NCBI GenBank assembly: GCA_964529005.1
Contig: CAZGUH010000020.1
Location: 1 to 64,000, forward strand
Origin: CAZGUH01 sp964529005
GTDB taxonomy: Bacteria > Actinomycetota > Acidimicrobiia > Acidimicrobiales > Ilumatobacteraceae
Direction of reading: 5' to 3'
DNA length: 64,000 nt
Shown here: piece after piece, positions 56,835 through 64,000 of the stretch
How positions within the stretch are numbered: position 1 is the stretch's first letter
Layout of the letters: each line of letters begins with the position of its first letter
Translations under genes and position numbers: made by a program
The notes under the pieces: model-generated
The model's input: the letters and a program-made list of their open reading frames with translations, nothing else
The model's database searches: none
Told to the model about the DNA's origin: nothing

Positions 56835-57691
56835 CGGTCCCCATCTGAGCACGCCGACCCGCCGGCGTCGGCGCGCAGCGCCACCTCGTACACCTGGCGC
56901 CTCGGCGCCGACAGGCGGGCGGCCACCTGGGCGACCGCGTCCTTCCGGCTGAGCCCGGAACGCATCGCGTCCGCCACCGCCCGGCGGATCTCGTCCTCAC
57001 CGGTGGGCCCCGCGGCCGGCGCCGGGCCGACCACGACCACGTATTCGCCGCGCGGCTCCACGGTCGCGGCGTGTGCGACGGCCTCGCCCAACGTCCCGCG
57101 CCACACCTCCTCGTGCAACTTCGTGAGCTCGCGGGCGAGCGCCACCGCCCGGTCGGGTCCGCAGGCCGCGGCGAGGTCGCCGATGGTGCGGGCGATGCGG
57201 TGTGGCGCTTCGTAGAGGACGACGGTGCGCCGCTCGGCGGCGATGTCGGCCACGCGCTGGCGGCGCTCGCTGCCGGAACGGGGGAGGAAACCCTCGTACG
57301 TGAAGCGTGACGTGGGGAGGCCGCTGATGACCAGCGCGGTCACGATCGCCGCCGGTCCAGGCACCGCGCTGACGTCGTGGCCGGCGTCGAGAACGGCACG
57401 CACCAAGCGTTCGCCGGGGTCCGAGATGCCCGGCGTGCCGGCGTCGGTCACCAGCGCGACGTCGCCTCCGGCGGCGAGGGTGGCGATGACCTCGGGGGAC
57501 TTCGCGGCCTCGGTGTGGTCGTTGATCACCATCAGCCGCCGCGCCGTCACGCCCGCGTGCTGCAGCAGGCGACCGGTTCGGCGGGTGTCCTCGCAGCAGA
57601 CGATGGCCGCGGAGCGCAACGTCTCCACTGCCCGCGGCGACAGATCTCCGAGGTTGCCGATCGGGGTCGACACCAGGATCAGTGCTGCCAC
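56831..57691 (-). CDS. rsmI: 16S rRNA 2'-O-methyltransferase RsmI
   Basis: A 286-residue SAM enzyme methylating C1402 ribose of 16S rRNA. Motifs: ILVSTPIGNLGDLSPRA at the start, EDTRRTGRLL near 34, TDAGTPGISDPG near 83, VPGPAAIVTALVISGLP near 108, EAPHRI near 160, and a C-terminal helical extension. The GTG start directly abuts the DUF192 stop. rsmI is also near metG in mycobacteria. Confidence 0.95.
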   Translation of the reverse strand: MAALILVSTPIGNLGDLSPRAVETLRSAAIVCCEDTRRTGRLLQHAGVTARRLMVINDHTEAAKSPEVIATLAAGGDVALVTDAGTPGISDPGERLVRAVLDAGHDVSAVPGPAAIVTALVISGLPTSRFTYEGFLPRSGSERRQRVADIAAERRTVVLYEAPHRIARTIGDLAAACGPDRAVALARELTKLHEEVWRGTLGEAVAHAATVEPRGEYVVVVGPAPAAGPTGEDEIRRAVADAMRSGLSRKDAVAQVAARLSAPRRQVYEVALRADAGGSACSDGDR

Positions 57692-58021
57692 CTACTCGCG
57701 CACCTCGATGGTGTCGCCCACCCGCAGGCCCCAGCGGGCGAACGCTCCGGCCTCGGCTTCGATCACCGTGCGGGCTCGCGGCACCGGCAGGCTCATGCGG
57801 TGCCGGGGCATGTGCACCGTCTTGACCACCACCCCGTTTGCGTCGAGGTACGCGACGTCGAGGGCGAAGCGCATGCCGACGGTGTGCACCCACCGGCACG
57901 GACGGAGGACGAGCGCGCCGTCGCAGCCATCGCGTCCGAGGAGTCCGCGTCGCCGATCGGCGCGGCGCGCGGCGACTTCGGCGGACGCCAGCACGTGTGT
58001 GTCACAGACGAGCCACGCCAC
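57692..58021 (-). CDS. DUF192 family protein
   Basis: A 109-residue protein matching DUF192: GLLGRDGCDGALVL, WVHTVGMRFALDVAYLD (the most conserved block), and late GAFARWGLRVGDTIEV. Many members are exported, but no signal peptide is seen here. Function is unestablished. It abuts rsmI with no gap and follows the response regulator by about 9 nt, so a long transcript from the sensor kinase may cover these genes. Confidence 0.88.
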   Translation of the reverse strand: MAWLVCDTHVLASAEVAARRADRRRGLLGRDGCDGALVLRPCRWVHTVGMRFALDVAYLDANGVVVKTVHMPRHRMSLPVPRARTVIEAEAGAFARWGLRVGDTIEVRE

Positions 58022-58030
58022 GCTTCGAAT

Positions 58031-58678
58031 CTACGGGCTGCGCAGGTAGGTGAGCACGGCGAGCACCCGGCGGTGCTCGGTCTCCGTCGGCGGCAGGTCG
58101 AGCTTGGAGAAGATCGAGGAGATGTGCTTCTCGACCGCTCCCTCGCCGACCACGAGATGGCGGGCGATGCCGGCGTTCGACAGCCCTTCGGCCATCAGCG
58201 ACAGCACCTCGCGCTCGCGCGGTGTCAGGGTGGCGAGCGGTTCATGCCGCCGGCTGCGGGCGAGCAGTTGCGACACGACCTCGGGGTCGAGGGCCGTGCC
58301 GCCGGCGGCGACGCGGTGCACCGCCGAGACGAAGTCACCGACGTCGGCGACGCGCTCCTTCAGCAGGTACCCCACGCCGACCGTGCTCTCGCTGAGCAGC
58401 TCCGTGGCGTATCTCTCCTCGACGTACTGCGACAGCACCAGCACCGGCGTCGTCGGCCTGGCTGCGCGCAGCTCGATCGCCGCGCGCAGGCCTTCGTCCG
58501 TGTGCGTCGGGGGCATGCGCACGTCGACGATGACGATGTCGGGATCGAGCTCCTGCACGGTGGCGAGCAGGCGCCCGGCGTCGCCGAGCGAAGCGACCAC
58601 CTCGTCGCCGTACTCGCCGAGCAGCCGCGCGATGCCCTCGCGCAGCAGCACCGAATCCTCTGCGATCACGACCCGCAT
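58031..58678 (-). CDS. NarL/LuxR-family response regulator
   Basis: A 215-residue two-component regulator. The receiver domain (1-120) has acidic EDSVLLREG, the phospho-acceptor Asp52 in VDVRMPP, a conserved Ser/Thr (VLSQY) and Lys in YLLKERV. A LuxR-type HTH covers about 150-205 (LTPREREVLSLMAEGLSNAGIA). It is encoded downstream of its histidine kinase, with a 13-nt overlap. Target genes are unknown. Confidence 0.94.
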   Translation of the reverse strand: MRVVIAEDSVLLREGIARLLGEYGDEVVASLGDAGRLLATVQELDPDIVIVDVRMPPTHTDEGLRAAIELRAARPTTPVLVLSQYVEERYATELLSESTVGVGYLLKERVADVGDFVSAVHRVAAGGTALDPEVVSQLLARSRRHEPLATLTPREREVLSLMAEGLSNAGIARHLVVGEGAVEKHISSIFSKLDLPPTETEHRRVLAVLTYLRSP

Positions 58679-59928
58679 GGCACCTCCGCGACGAGCATCG
58701 TCGGCCCGCCCGGGGGGCTGGCGATACGCAGCTTTCCATCGACTGCGGCGATGCGGTCGTACAGGCCGCGCAGGCCGCCGTGGGCATGCGCCGTGGCGCC
58801 GCCCACGCCGTCGTCGCCCACCTCGACCACCAGCATGTCGTCGCGCCGAGCGACGCGCACCGTGGCGCGGCGCGCTTGGCTGTGCTTGCTGACGTTCGTC
58901 AACGCCTCGGCGACGAAGAAATACGCCGCGGCTTCGACGTGGCGTGGCGGGCGGGTGTCGAGGTCGACGACCACGTCCACCGGCACCGTGCAGCGCGCGG
59001 CGACCGCCGAGAGCGCGGCGTCGAGACCGCGATCGGTGAGGACCGTCGGGTGTATCCCGCGGACGAGATCGCGCAGCTCTCCGATGGCTGCCTTCGCCTC
59101 TTCGTGCGCCCGGGAGACGAGGGCGACCGCCTGCGGCGAGGCATCGGGCGTCGCGATGAGGCGTTCGCGCGCCAACCCGAGATCCATCGCCAGGGCGACC
59201 AACCTCTGCTGCGCGCCGTCGTGGAGGTCGCGCTCGATGCGGCGCAGCTCCTCCGCTGCGCCCTCCACCGATGCGGCGCGGCTCTCGCGCAGCTCCTCGA
59301 CGCGGTGCTCCAGCTCCTCCTCACGGGTCTTCGACAGCAGGGTGCGGATGAAGAAGCGGTCGCCCGCCGCCAAGCCGCGCAGGATCCACGGTGCGATGGC
59401 GGCGAACAGCAGACCGACGACGACGAGGCCGACCTGGTAGAGCACCCGCAGGCCGCCCTCGATGCCGCCGTTGTCGCCGAAGTTCGGCGGAGAGAACCAC
59501 CCCCAGATCGGCGAGGTGACCCCACCGACCGCGAGCGAGAGCACGACGACGGTGATGGTGAACGTGAAGATGCCCCACGGCAGGGCGAGGACGCCGAAGA
59601 CCAGGCCGCGCCATCCCGGGCCGTCGGTCAGGGCGGCCCACGCTCGCTTCCACAGCGAGCCGGTCGAGGCAAGACGGTCGAACGGCGTCAGCCGCACGCC
59701 CAGAAAGGCCTGCGCTCGCGCCCGCTGGATCGTTCCGATCAGGCGCCCGGCGAGGATCGTCGCGATCAGCAGCGGAACGCCGACGAGTGTGATCAGCAGG
59801 CCGGCGCTCAGCGACACGAGCGTGACGACGGCGGTGAAGAACGCGATGCCGGCGGGCAGGTTCAACACGAGGTGCGCCGATTCGAGCCAGGTCCGCGCCT
59901 GGGTCCACGGTGCGTAGAGCCGCTTCAT
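58666..59928 (-). CDS. Membrane sensor histidine kinase (HisKA_3 type)
   Basis: A 420-residue sensor kinase. An N-terminal membrane module with pairs of helices at about 25-65 and 108-180 matches the short actinobacterial sensor domain. The dimerisation and phospho-accepting region has His236 in ERDLHDGAQQRL. The ATPase domain follows: N-box EALTNVSKHS near 345 and GDDGVGGA with GGLRGLYDRI near 375-390. It partners the overlapping response regulator. Envelope stress is a typical signal for this class, but the cue is not known. Confidence 0.93.
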   Translation of the reverse strand: MKRLYAPWTQARTWLESAHLVLNLPAGIAFFTAVVTLVSLSAGLLITLVGVPLLIATILAGRLIGTIQRARAQAFLGVRLTPFDRLASTGSLWKRAWAALTDGPGWRGLVFGVLALPWGIFTFTITVVVLSLAVGGVTSPIWGWFSPPNFGDNGGIEGGLRVLYQVGLVVVGLLFAAIAPWILRGLAAGDRFFIRTLLSKTREEELEHRVEELRESRAASVEGAAEELRRIERDLHDGAQQRLVALAMDLGLARERLIATPDASPQAVALVSRAHEEAKAAIGELRDLVRGIHPTVLTDRGLDAALSAVAARCTVPVDVVVDLDTRPPRHVEAAAYFFVAEALTNVSKHSQARRATVRVARRDDMLVVEVGDDGVGGATAHAHGGLRGLYDRIAAVDGKLRIASPPGGPTMLVAEVPCGS

Positions 59929-60050
59929 GTCGCCGGCCGCCGTCTGGTCGTCATCCCGATCACACCATCATGTTGGCGACGCGTCGCTCGCGCCACCATC
60001 CGGCCTCCCGGCGAATGCGGCGTGGGGTTATCCCCCGCCGCGGCAGCGCC

Positions 60051-61076
60051 TCATCGGGCGTGCCACTCCTTGGCCAGAAGCTCGATGCTCGCCGTCCGTT
60101 CCGCGATCCCGTGGGTCACCGTGCTGACCATGATCTCGCGGGCTCCGGTGTCGGCCGCCAGCTCCTCCAGTCGATCCACTGCCGCGGCGGGGGCGCCGAC
60201 GATGCGCGACGTGCCCATCGAGGCCGCCTCGCGCATGTCCGGATGCGCCGCTGCGTCGGCCGGGCTCGGCAGCGGGAAGAAGCGGCCCGTGCGCCGGACC
60301 AGCAGCATCAGCCGTCCCGGACCGGCGAACCATTGCGCCTCCTCGTCGGTCGGGGCGGTCAGCACGTTGGCCGAGACGATCGCGTACGGCTCGTCGAGGA
60401 TCGCCGACGGCCGGAAGCTCTGGCGGTAGAGCGCGAACGCCTGGACAGTGGCCGAGCGCGGGGCCATGTCGAAGTGGTGCGCGAACGAGAACGGCAGACC
60501 GAGCATGCCGGCCAGCTGCGCGCTGTAGCCGCTCGAGCCGAGCAGCACGATCCACGGGCTCGACCGCGGGACCGGCGTGGCGCGGAATCGCTTCCACAGC
60601 CCCTCGTCCGTGCGCGGGTCGCCGAGCAAGCCCATGAGGTCGAGCAGGTGGCGGGGAAAGTCCTCTGCTCCGAGGGCGTCAGGGCTGCGCCGCAAGGCGG
60701 CGGCCGTCGCCATGTCGGTGCCCGGCGCGCGGCCGATGCCGAGATCGATACGCCCGGGATGCAGAGCTTCGAGCATCGCGAACTGCTCCGCCACGACCAG
60801 CGGGGGATGGTTCGGCAGCATGACGCCGCCGGAGCCGACGCGGATCGTCGACGTGCGCGCCGCGAGATGGGCGATCAGGACCGGCGGGGTCGTGCTCGCC
60901 ACCGTGGGCATGTTGTGGTGCTCGGCGACCCAGAACCGGGTGTAGCCATGAGCCTCGGCGTGGCGGGCCAGCGTCGTGGTGTCGCGCAGGGCGTCAGCAC
61001 TGGTGGCGCCCTCGCTCACGATCGCCAGATCGAGGGCGGACAGCAGCGGCCGCGCGGAGGTGTTCGGCGCACTCAT
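60051..61076 (-). CDS. LLM-class flavin-dependent oxidoreductase (MsnO8-like)
   Basis: A 341-residue luciferase-like monooxygenase. The pattern LSALDLAIVSEGATSADAL, FWVAEHHNMP near 55, IRVGSGGVMLPNHPPLVVAEQFAMLEA near 75-100, and RIDLGIGRAPGTD places it in the MsnO8 subgroup. Cofactor (FMN or F420) cannot be told. An upstream in-frame stop close to the ATG supports this start. It stands alone, with no cofactor-synthesis genes nearby. Role likely in oxidation of a small organic compound. Confidence 0.87.
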   Translation of the reverse strand: MSAPNTSARPLLSALDLAIVSEGATSADALRDTTTLARHAEAHGYTRFWVAEHHNMPTVASTTPPVLIAHLAARTSTIRVGSGGVMLPNHPPLVVAEQFAMLEALHPGRIDLGIGRAPGTDMATAAALRRSPDALGAEDFPRHLLDLMGLLGDPRTDEGLWKRFRATPVPRSSPWIVLLGSSGYSAQLAGMLGLPFSFAHHFDMAPRSATVQAFALYRQSFRPSAILDEPYAIVSANVLTAPTDEEAQWFAGPGRLMLLVRRTGRFFPLPSPADAAAHPDMREAASMGTSRIVGAPAAAVDRLEELAADTGAREIMVSTVTHGIAERTASIELLAKEWHAR

Positions 61077-61127
61077 GATCGACGTCGTGCAACCCGGGAC
61101 CCGGCTGCGCCATTCCCTGGCTGGCGA

Positions 61128-61817
61128 TCAGCCGTCGATGCCGGCGAGGTGGGCGGAGAACCAGCGGATCGTTCGCGCCCACGCGTCGCGAGCCGATTCG
61201 GCGTGGTAATCGGCCCGCTGGTCGCAATGGAACCCGTGGCCGGCTTCGGGATAGCGCACGATCTCGGTGACGACGGGCGCGCTCGCCGCGGCGACCCGGA
61301 GCTGCTCGACGTCCTCGACGGGAATGCCGGTGTCACGGTCACCGAACAGCCCGAGCCACGGGGCGCGCAGCTGGGGGGCGGCGTCGATGAGCGAGGGGAA
61401 GCCGAAACGCCCGGTCGCGACACCGCCGCCATAGAACGTGACCGCGGCCCCGAACGGGCGGACGGTGGCCGCGCTCAGTGCGACCGTGCCGCCCATGCAG
61501 AACCCCACGATGCCCACCTTGGCGGCTGGCATGCCGGCCGTGTCGAAGTGCGCTAGGGCGGCGTCGATGTCGTCGAGGATGCCCTCGGCGGTGAGCTGCT
61601 GAAAGTGCGGCATGACCGGAGCGAAGTCGTCGTAGCCGAACTGCGGGTCGCCGGTGCGGTGGAAGAGGTGCGGCGCGGCAGCGAGCCAGCCCGCCGCGGC
61701 GAAGCGCCCGCATACGTCTTCGATGTGGGCGTTCACGCCGAACGCTTCCTGCACCACGATGAGGCCGCCGAGCGGCTCGCCCTCCGGGGCGTGGATCGAG
61801 AGCGGAGTCTGTGCCAT
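61128..61817 (-). CDS. Dienelactone hydrolase family protein
   Basis: A 229-residue alpha/beta hydrolase. The nucleophile is Cys in VGFCMGG near 110, the acid is Asp in FGDRDTG near 165, and the His is in GHGFHCD near 195, the Cys-Asp-His triad typical of dienelactone hydrolase. It may act in aromatic or chloroaromatic breakdown or on other lactones/esters. ATG 61817 has TACGGT 10 nt upstream; GTG 61829 would fall inside that box and is rejected. Confidence 0.9.
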   Translation of the reverse strand: MAQTPLSIHAPEGEPLGGLIVVQEAFGVNAHIEDVCGRFAAAGWLAAAPHLFHRTGDPQFGYDDFAPVMPHFQQLTAEGILDDIDAALAHFDTAGMPAAKVGIVGFCMGGTVALSAATVRPFGAAVTFYGGGVATGRFGFPSLIDAAPQLRAPWLGLFGDRDTGIPVEDVEQLRVAAASAPVVTEIVRYPEAGHGFHCDQRADYHAESARDAWARTIRWFSAHLAGIDG

Positions 61818-61827
61818 ATCGGGTCGC

Positions 61828-61833
61828 ACCGTA
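61828..61833 (-). promoter_or_regulatory. -10 box TACGGT for the dienelactone hydrolase gene
   Basis: Minus-strand TACGGT is followed by 10 nt and ATG 61817. It decides between the two candidate starts. Confidence 0.45.
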
Positions 61834-61898
61834 CCGCGCGCCGCTGACAGGGTCGGCCGTCTCGTGCCGCCTCGGCGGACGTCGTCGACGGGCGCTTG

Positions 61899-62987
61899 CT
61901 ACACGTTGAAGCGGATCTCCAGCGTGTCGCCGTCGACGACCTCGTAGTCCTTGCCCTCGATGCGGATCTTGCCGAGCTCTTTGGCCTTCGTCCAGGAGCC
62001 GATCTCGAGCAGTTCGTCCCAGTGGATGACCTCGGCGCGGATGAATCCACGCTGGAGATCGCTGTGGATCCGGCCTGCGCACTCGGGCGCCTTCGACCCG
62101 GCGCGGAAGGTCCAGGCGCGGCTCTCCTTCTCGCCGGTGGTGAGGAAGGTGCGCAGTCCCAGCAGGTGGTAGGCGCTGCGCACCATGCGCGTCAGGGCGC
62201 CCTCGCCGAGACCCAACCCGTCGAGCATCTCGGCGCGTTCGGCGGGATCCTCGATCGCCGCGGCCTCGGCTTCGAGCTGCACGCACATCCCGATGACCTC
62301 GACGTTGTCGCCGGCTTCGTTGAGCTCGGCGCGCAGCTTGGCCTCGTGCCCCGGGATCGCGTCGAGGTCGTCCTCGCCGACGTTGACCACCGCCAGCACC
62401 GAGCGGTTGGTGAGCAGGAAGTGCGGCGCCAACGCTTCGCGCACGTCGGCCTTGAGGCCGGCGCGGTAGAGCGGGCGGCCGTCCGCCAGCGCGGCGTGGG
62501 CCTCGGCCAACGCGTCGGCCTCGGCCGCGAGCGTGCGGTCGAGCTTGGCGGCCTTCTGCGTGCGGGCCAAGCGGCTCTCGACCGTTTCCAGATCGGCGAG
62601 CGCCAGCTCGAGTTCGACCACGCGCAGGTGGTCGAGCGGGTCGGACGGGCCGGGAACGTCGTCGTCGACGAACGCGCGTAGCACGAAGACGATCGCGTCG
62701 ACCTCGCGGATGTTGGCCAGGAACTTGTTCCCGAGCCCCTCGCCCTTGCTCGCGCCCTCGACGAGGCCGCCGATGTCGACGACCTGCACCGCGGCGTGCA
62801 CGACGTTGCGGCTCTTGCTCATCGCGGCAAGCGCATCGAGCCGATGATCGGGCACCTTCGACACCCCGATGTTCGGATCCTTGGTGGCGAAGGCGTACGG
62901 CGCGGCGAGGGCGCCGCCACCCGTGAGAGCGTTGTACAGCGAGCTCTTGCCCGCGTTCGGGAGGCCGACCAGGCCGAAGCGTTCCAT
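61899..62987 (-). CDS. ychF: Redox-regulated ATPase YchF
   Basis: A 362-residue Obg-family P-loop NTPase. G1 is GLPNAGKSS near residue 8, the G3 region VDIGGLVEGASKGEGLG near 68, and the G4 position reads NVGE instead of NKxD, the change that gives YchF its ATP preference. A coiled-coil insert (about 130-200) and a C-terminal TGS domain with RAEVIHWDELLE follow. ATG 62987 has TAGCCT 11 nt upstream; the longer frame from 63053 is rejected because it would overlap the divergent gene region. Confidence 0.95.
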   Translation of the reverse strand: MERFGLVGLPNAGKSSLYNALTGGGALAAPYAFATKDPNIGVSKVPDHRLDALAAMSKSRNVVHAAVQVVDIGGLVEGASKGEGLGNKFLANIREVDAIVFVLRAFVDDDVPGPSDPLDHLRVVELELALADLETVESRLARTQKAAKLDRTLAAEADALAEAHAALADGRPLYRAGLKADVREALAPHFLLTNRSVLAVVNVGEDDLDAIPGHEAKLRAELNEAGDNVEVIGMCVQLEAEAAAIEDPAERAEMLDGLGLGEGALTRMVRSAYHLLGLRTFLTTGEKESRAWTFRAGSKAPECAGRIHSDLQRGFIRAEVIHWDELLEIGSWTKAKELGKIRIEGKDYEVVDGDTLEIRFNV

Positions 62988-62998
62988 GCGAAAGGCCG

Positions 62999-63004
62999 AG
63001 GCTA
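62999..63004 (-). promoter_or_regulatory. -10 box TAGCCT for ychF
   Basis: Minus-strand TAGCCT is followed by 11 nt and ATG 62987. Confidence 0.45.
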
Positions 63005-63061
63005 GCGGTCGATCGACCGGCTCCTTCCGGTCCGCGCCCACCCGCGCACTCATTTGCCGGC

Positions 63062-64000
63062 GTGACCGCCCGCCGCCTGCTGCGCCTGCTCGCCGCCCTC
63101 TCGTTGCTGGGCGCGCTGGCGTGGGCGGTCACGATGCCTCCTGCACGCGCCGCCGCCGAGCCCCTCGCCACGTCGATCCCGGCGCACTGCCGTGCGCACA
63201 CCTCGTTCTCGGGCGGCGCCGACCTCGCGAACGACTACCGCTGCGCCGGGCTCGCCCTCGACTTCCACGTGTGGGGCCCCGGCGCGTCACCGTTCCCGAT
63301 CTGGGCGGGCCAGTGGCTGTTCGTCGACGAGGCAGGGCAGTTCCGGGTCGGCTCGTGCACGTTCAACCGCGGGATCCATCCGTCGATCACCGCGCCCAGC
63401 GCCCGTGTCGGTCAGTCGTTTCCGAACGACCCGAGCGGGGCGAAGGCGGCGTACCTCACTTGGCGCTACGGCGACACGACCGACGATCTCACCGCCGCTG
63501 CGCTGTGGGCGGTGTTCCACTACTACGCGCAGGACGCGGCCGGCACCACCCGCAATCCGAACGGCACGGCCCCGCTGATCTCCCGTCTCGACCGCGTCGG
63601 CGAGCAATCCGGGCGCAACGACGTCGAGGAAGCGGCTCTGCGCCTCGATGCCGAAGCCGCTCGCTTCGCGGGGCCCTTCACGCTCGATCTGTCATGGAGC
63701 GGGGGTGCGGTGCACGCCGCGGTGCGCGCCGGCGGTGAAGGGGTGCCCGGGGTCCCGATCACGTTCAGCACGGGAGCGACGGTCACCACCGGCGGTGACG
63801 GCACAGTTCGCTTCGCGCTCTCGCTGCCCGGCGGCCGATCGACCATCACGGCCAGCGCCCGCCGCCCCGGCGCAGCCGTGGTGTATCGAGGCCGGCCGGC
63901 GGGCAGCGACCCCCACGGCGCCCAAACCCTGATCACGGGAGGCTCGGCGAGTGCGATGACGGCCTCGGTCACCGTCGACATCCCATTGCCCTCGACGACC
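63062..64000 (+). CDS. Secreted surface protein, cut by window end
   Basis: An open frame from GTG 63062 runs 313 codons to the last base without a stop. A signal peptide (about residues 1-32, with cleavage near ARAAA) is followed by a domain with several Cys (DYRCAGLAL, GSCTFNRG). Its helical stretch AALWAVFHYYAQ resembles the TQXA/thioester surface domains. A beta-rich Gly/Thr/Val repeat resembling an Ig-like/adhesion domain starts near 205 (VPGVPITFSTGA). It is probably exported and cell-surface attached. The thioester assignment is tentative because the C-terminal part is missing. Confidence 0.7.
   Translation, partial: MTARRLLRLLAALSLLGALAWAVTMPPARAAAEPLATSIPAHCRAHTSFSGGADLANDYRCAGLALDFHVWGPGASPFPIWAGQWLFVDEAGQFRVGSCTFNRGIHPSITAPSARVGQSFPNDPSGAKAAYLTWRYGDTTDDLTAAALWAVFHYYAQDAAGTTRNPNGTAPLISRLDRVGEQSGRNDVEEAALRLDAEAARFAGPFTLDLSWSGGAVHAAVRAGGEGVPGVPITFSTGATVTTGGDGTVRFALSLPGGRSTITASARRPGAAVVYRGRPAGSDPHGAQTLITGGSASAMTASVTVDIPLPSTT

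Noticed and set aside
61818..61829. GTG 61829 as dienelactone hydrolase start
   Set aside because: It lies within the TACGGT box; ATG 61817 at 10 nt spacing fits the local pattern.
61899..62987. NVGE at the G4 motif of YchF as a defect
   Set aside because: Loss of NKxD is normal for YchF and explains its ATP preference.

Overview
The window is GC-rich DNA (about 70% G+C by eye) from an actinobacterium. The best fit is the class Acidimicrobiia (Ilumatobacter-like), which is an inference from gene order and content. Supporting signs are the 30-residue ribosomal protein bS22, the CTC-type L25, the block metG-tatD-[rpfB position]-ksgA-ispE / glmU-prs-rplY-pth-mfd-mazG-eno-ftsB known from Mycobacterium, heavy use of GTG starts, 4-nt GTGA/ATGA stop-start overlaps, and many genes with a TANNNT -10 box only 6-11 nt before the start codon (leaderless transcripts). 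No phage, insertion sequence, CRISPR array or rRNA is visible.

Layout. 1-0.8 kb: XRE-type regulator overlapped by an unknown 116-residue gene. 0.8-2.0 kb: threonine dehydratase. 2.1-7.5 kb: four genes overlapping by 4 nt (CtpE-like P-type ATPase, SDR, M20 peptidase, DmpA/P1 peptidase). 7.5-10.1 kb: aminopeptidase N. 10.2-20.4 kb: nucleoside salvage and uptake (PfkB/adenosine kinase, phosphosugar mutase, uracil PRTase, adenosine deaminase, then a BMP-family lipoprotein with ATPase and two permeases), with queF between. 20.5-24.4 kb: SGNH-hydrolase-like protein, LPXTG surface protein, enoyl-CoA hydratase and small unknowns. 24.4-31.4 kb: GNAT, a domain-II-only Ppx relative, DUF501, and the molybdo-hydroxylase maturation set coxG, mocA, xdhC, VWA/coxE and MoxR/coxD, with an NlpC/P60 gene inserted. 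31.5-39.2 kb: GlgX debranching enzyme, FAD oxidoreductase, a catalytically degenerate SDR, Dabb, PIN, PAP2, and a zinc/manganese-type ABC permease and ATPase.

39.3-58.7 kb is the conserved housekeeping block: ftsB, eno, mazG, SurA-like lipoprotein, mfd, pth, rplY, prs, a truncated glmU, tRNA-Gln, bS22, ispE, ksgA, a DPBB protein in the rpfB slot, tatD, metG, HAD phosphatase, rsmI, DUF192, and a LuxR response regulator/histidine kinase pair. 60-64 kb: LLM flavin oxidoreductase, dienelactone hydrolase, YchF, and a secreted surface protein cut by the window end.

The most unusual points are the recurrent leaderless-promoter signature, a GlmU that stops before its acetyltransferase active site, a Ppx paralogue reduced to domain II with its phosphate loop erased, the cox/xdh maturation genes with no structural hydroxylase subunits nearby, a DPBB protein replacing RpfB, and a hairpin between the BMP lipoprotein and its ABC genes.
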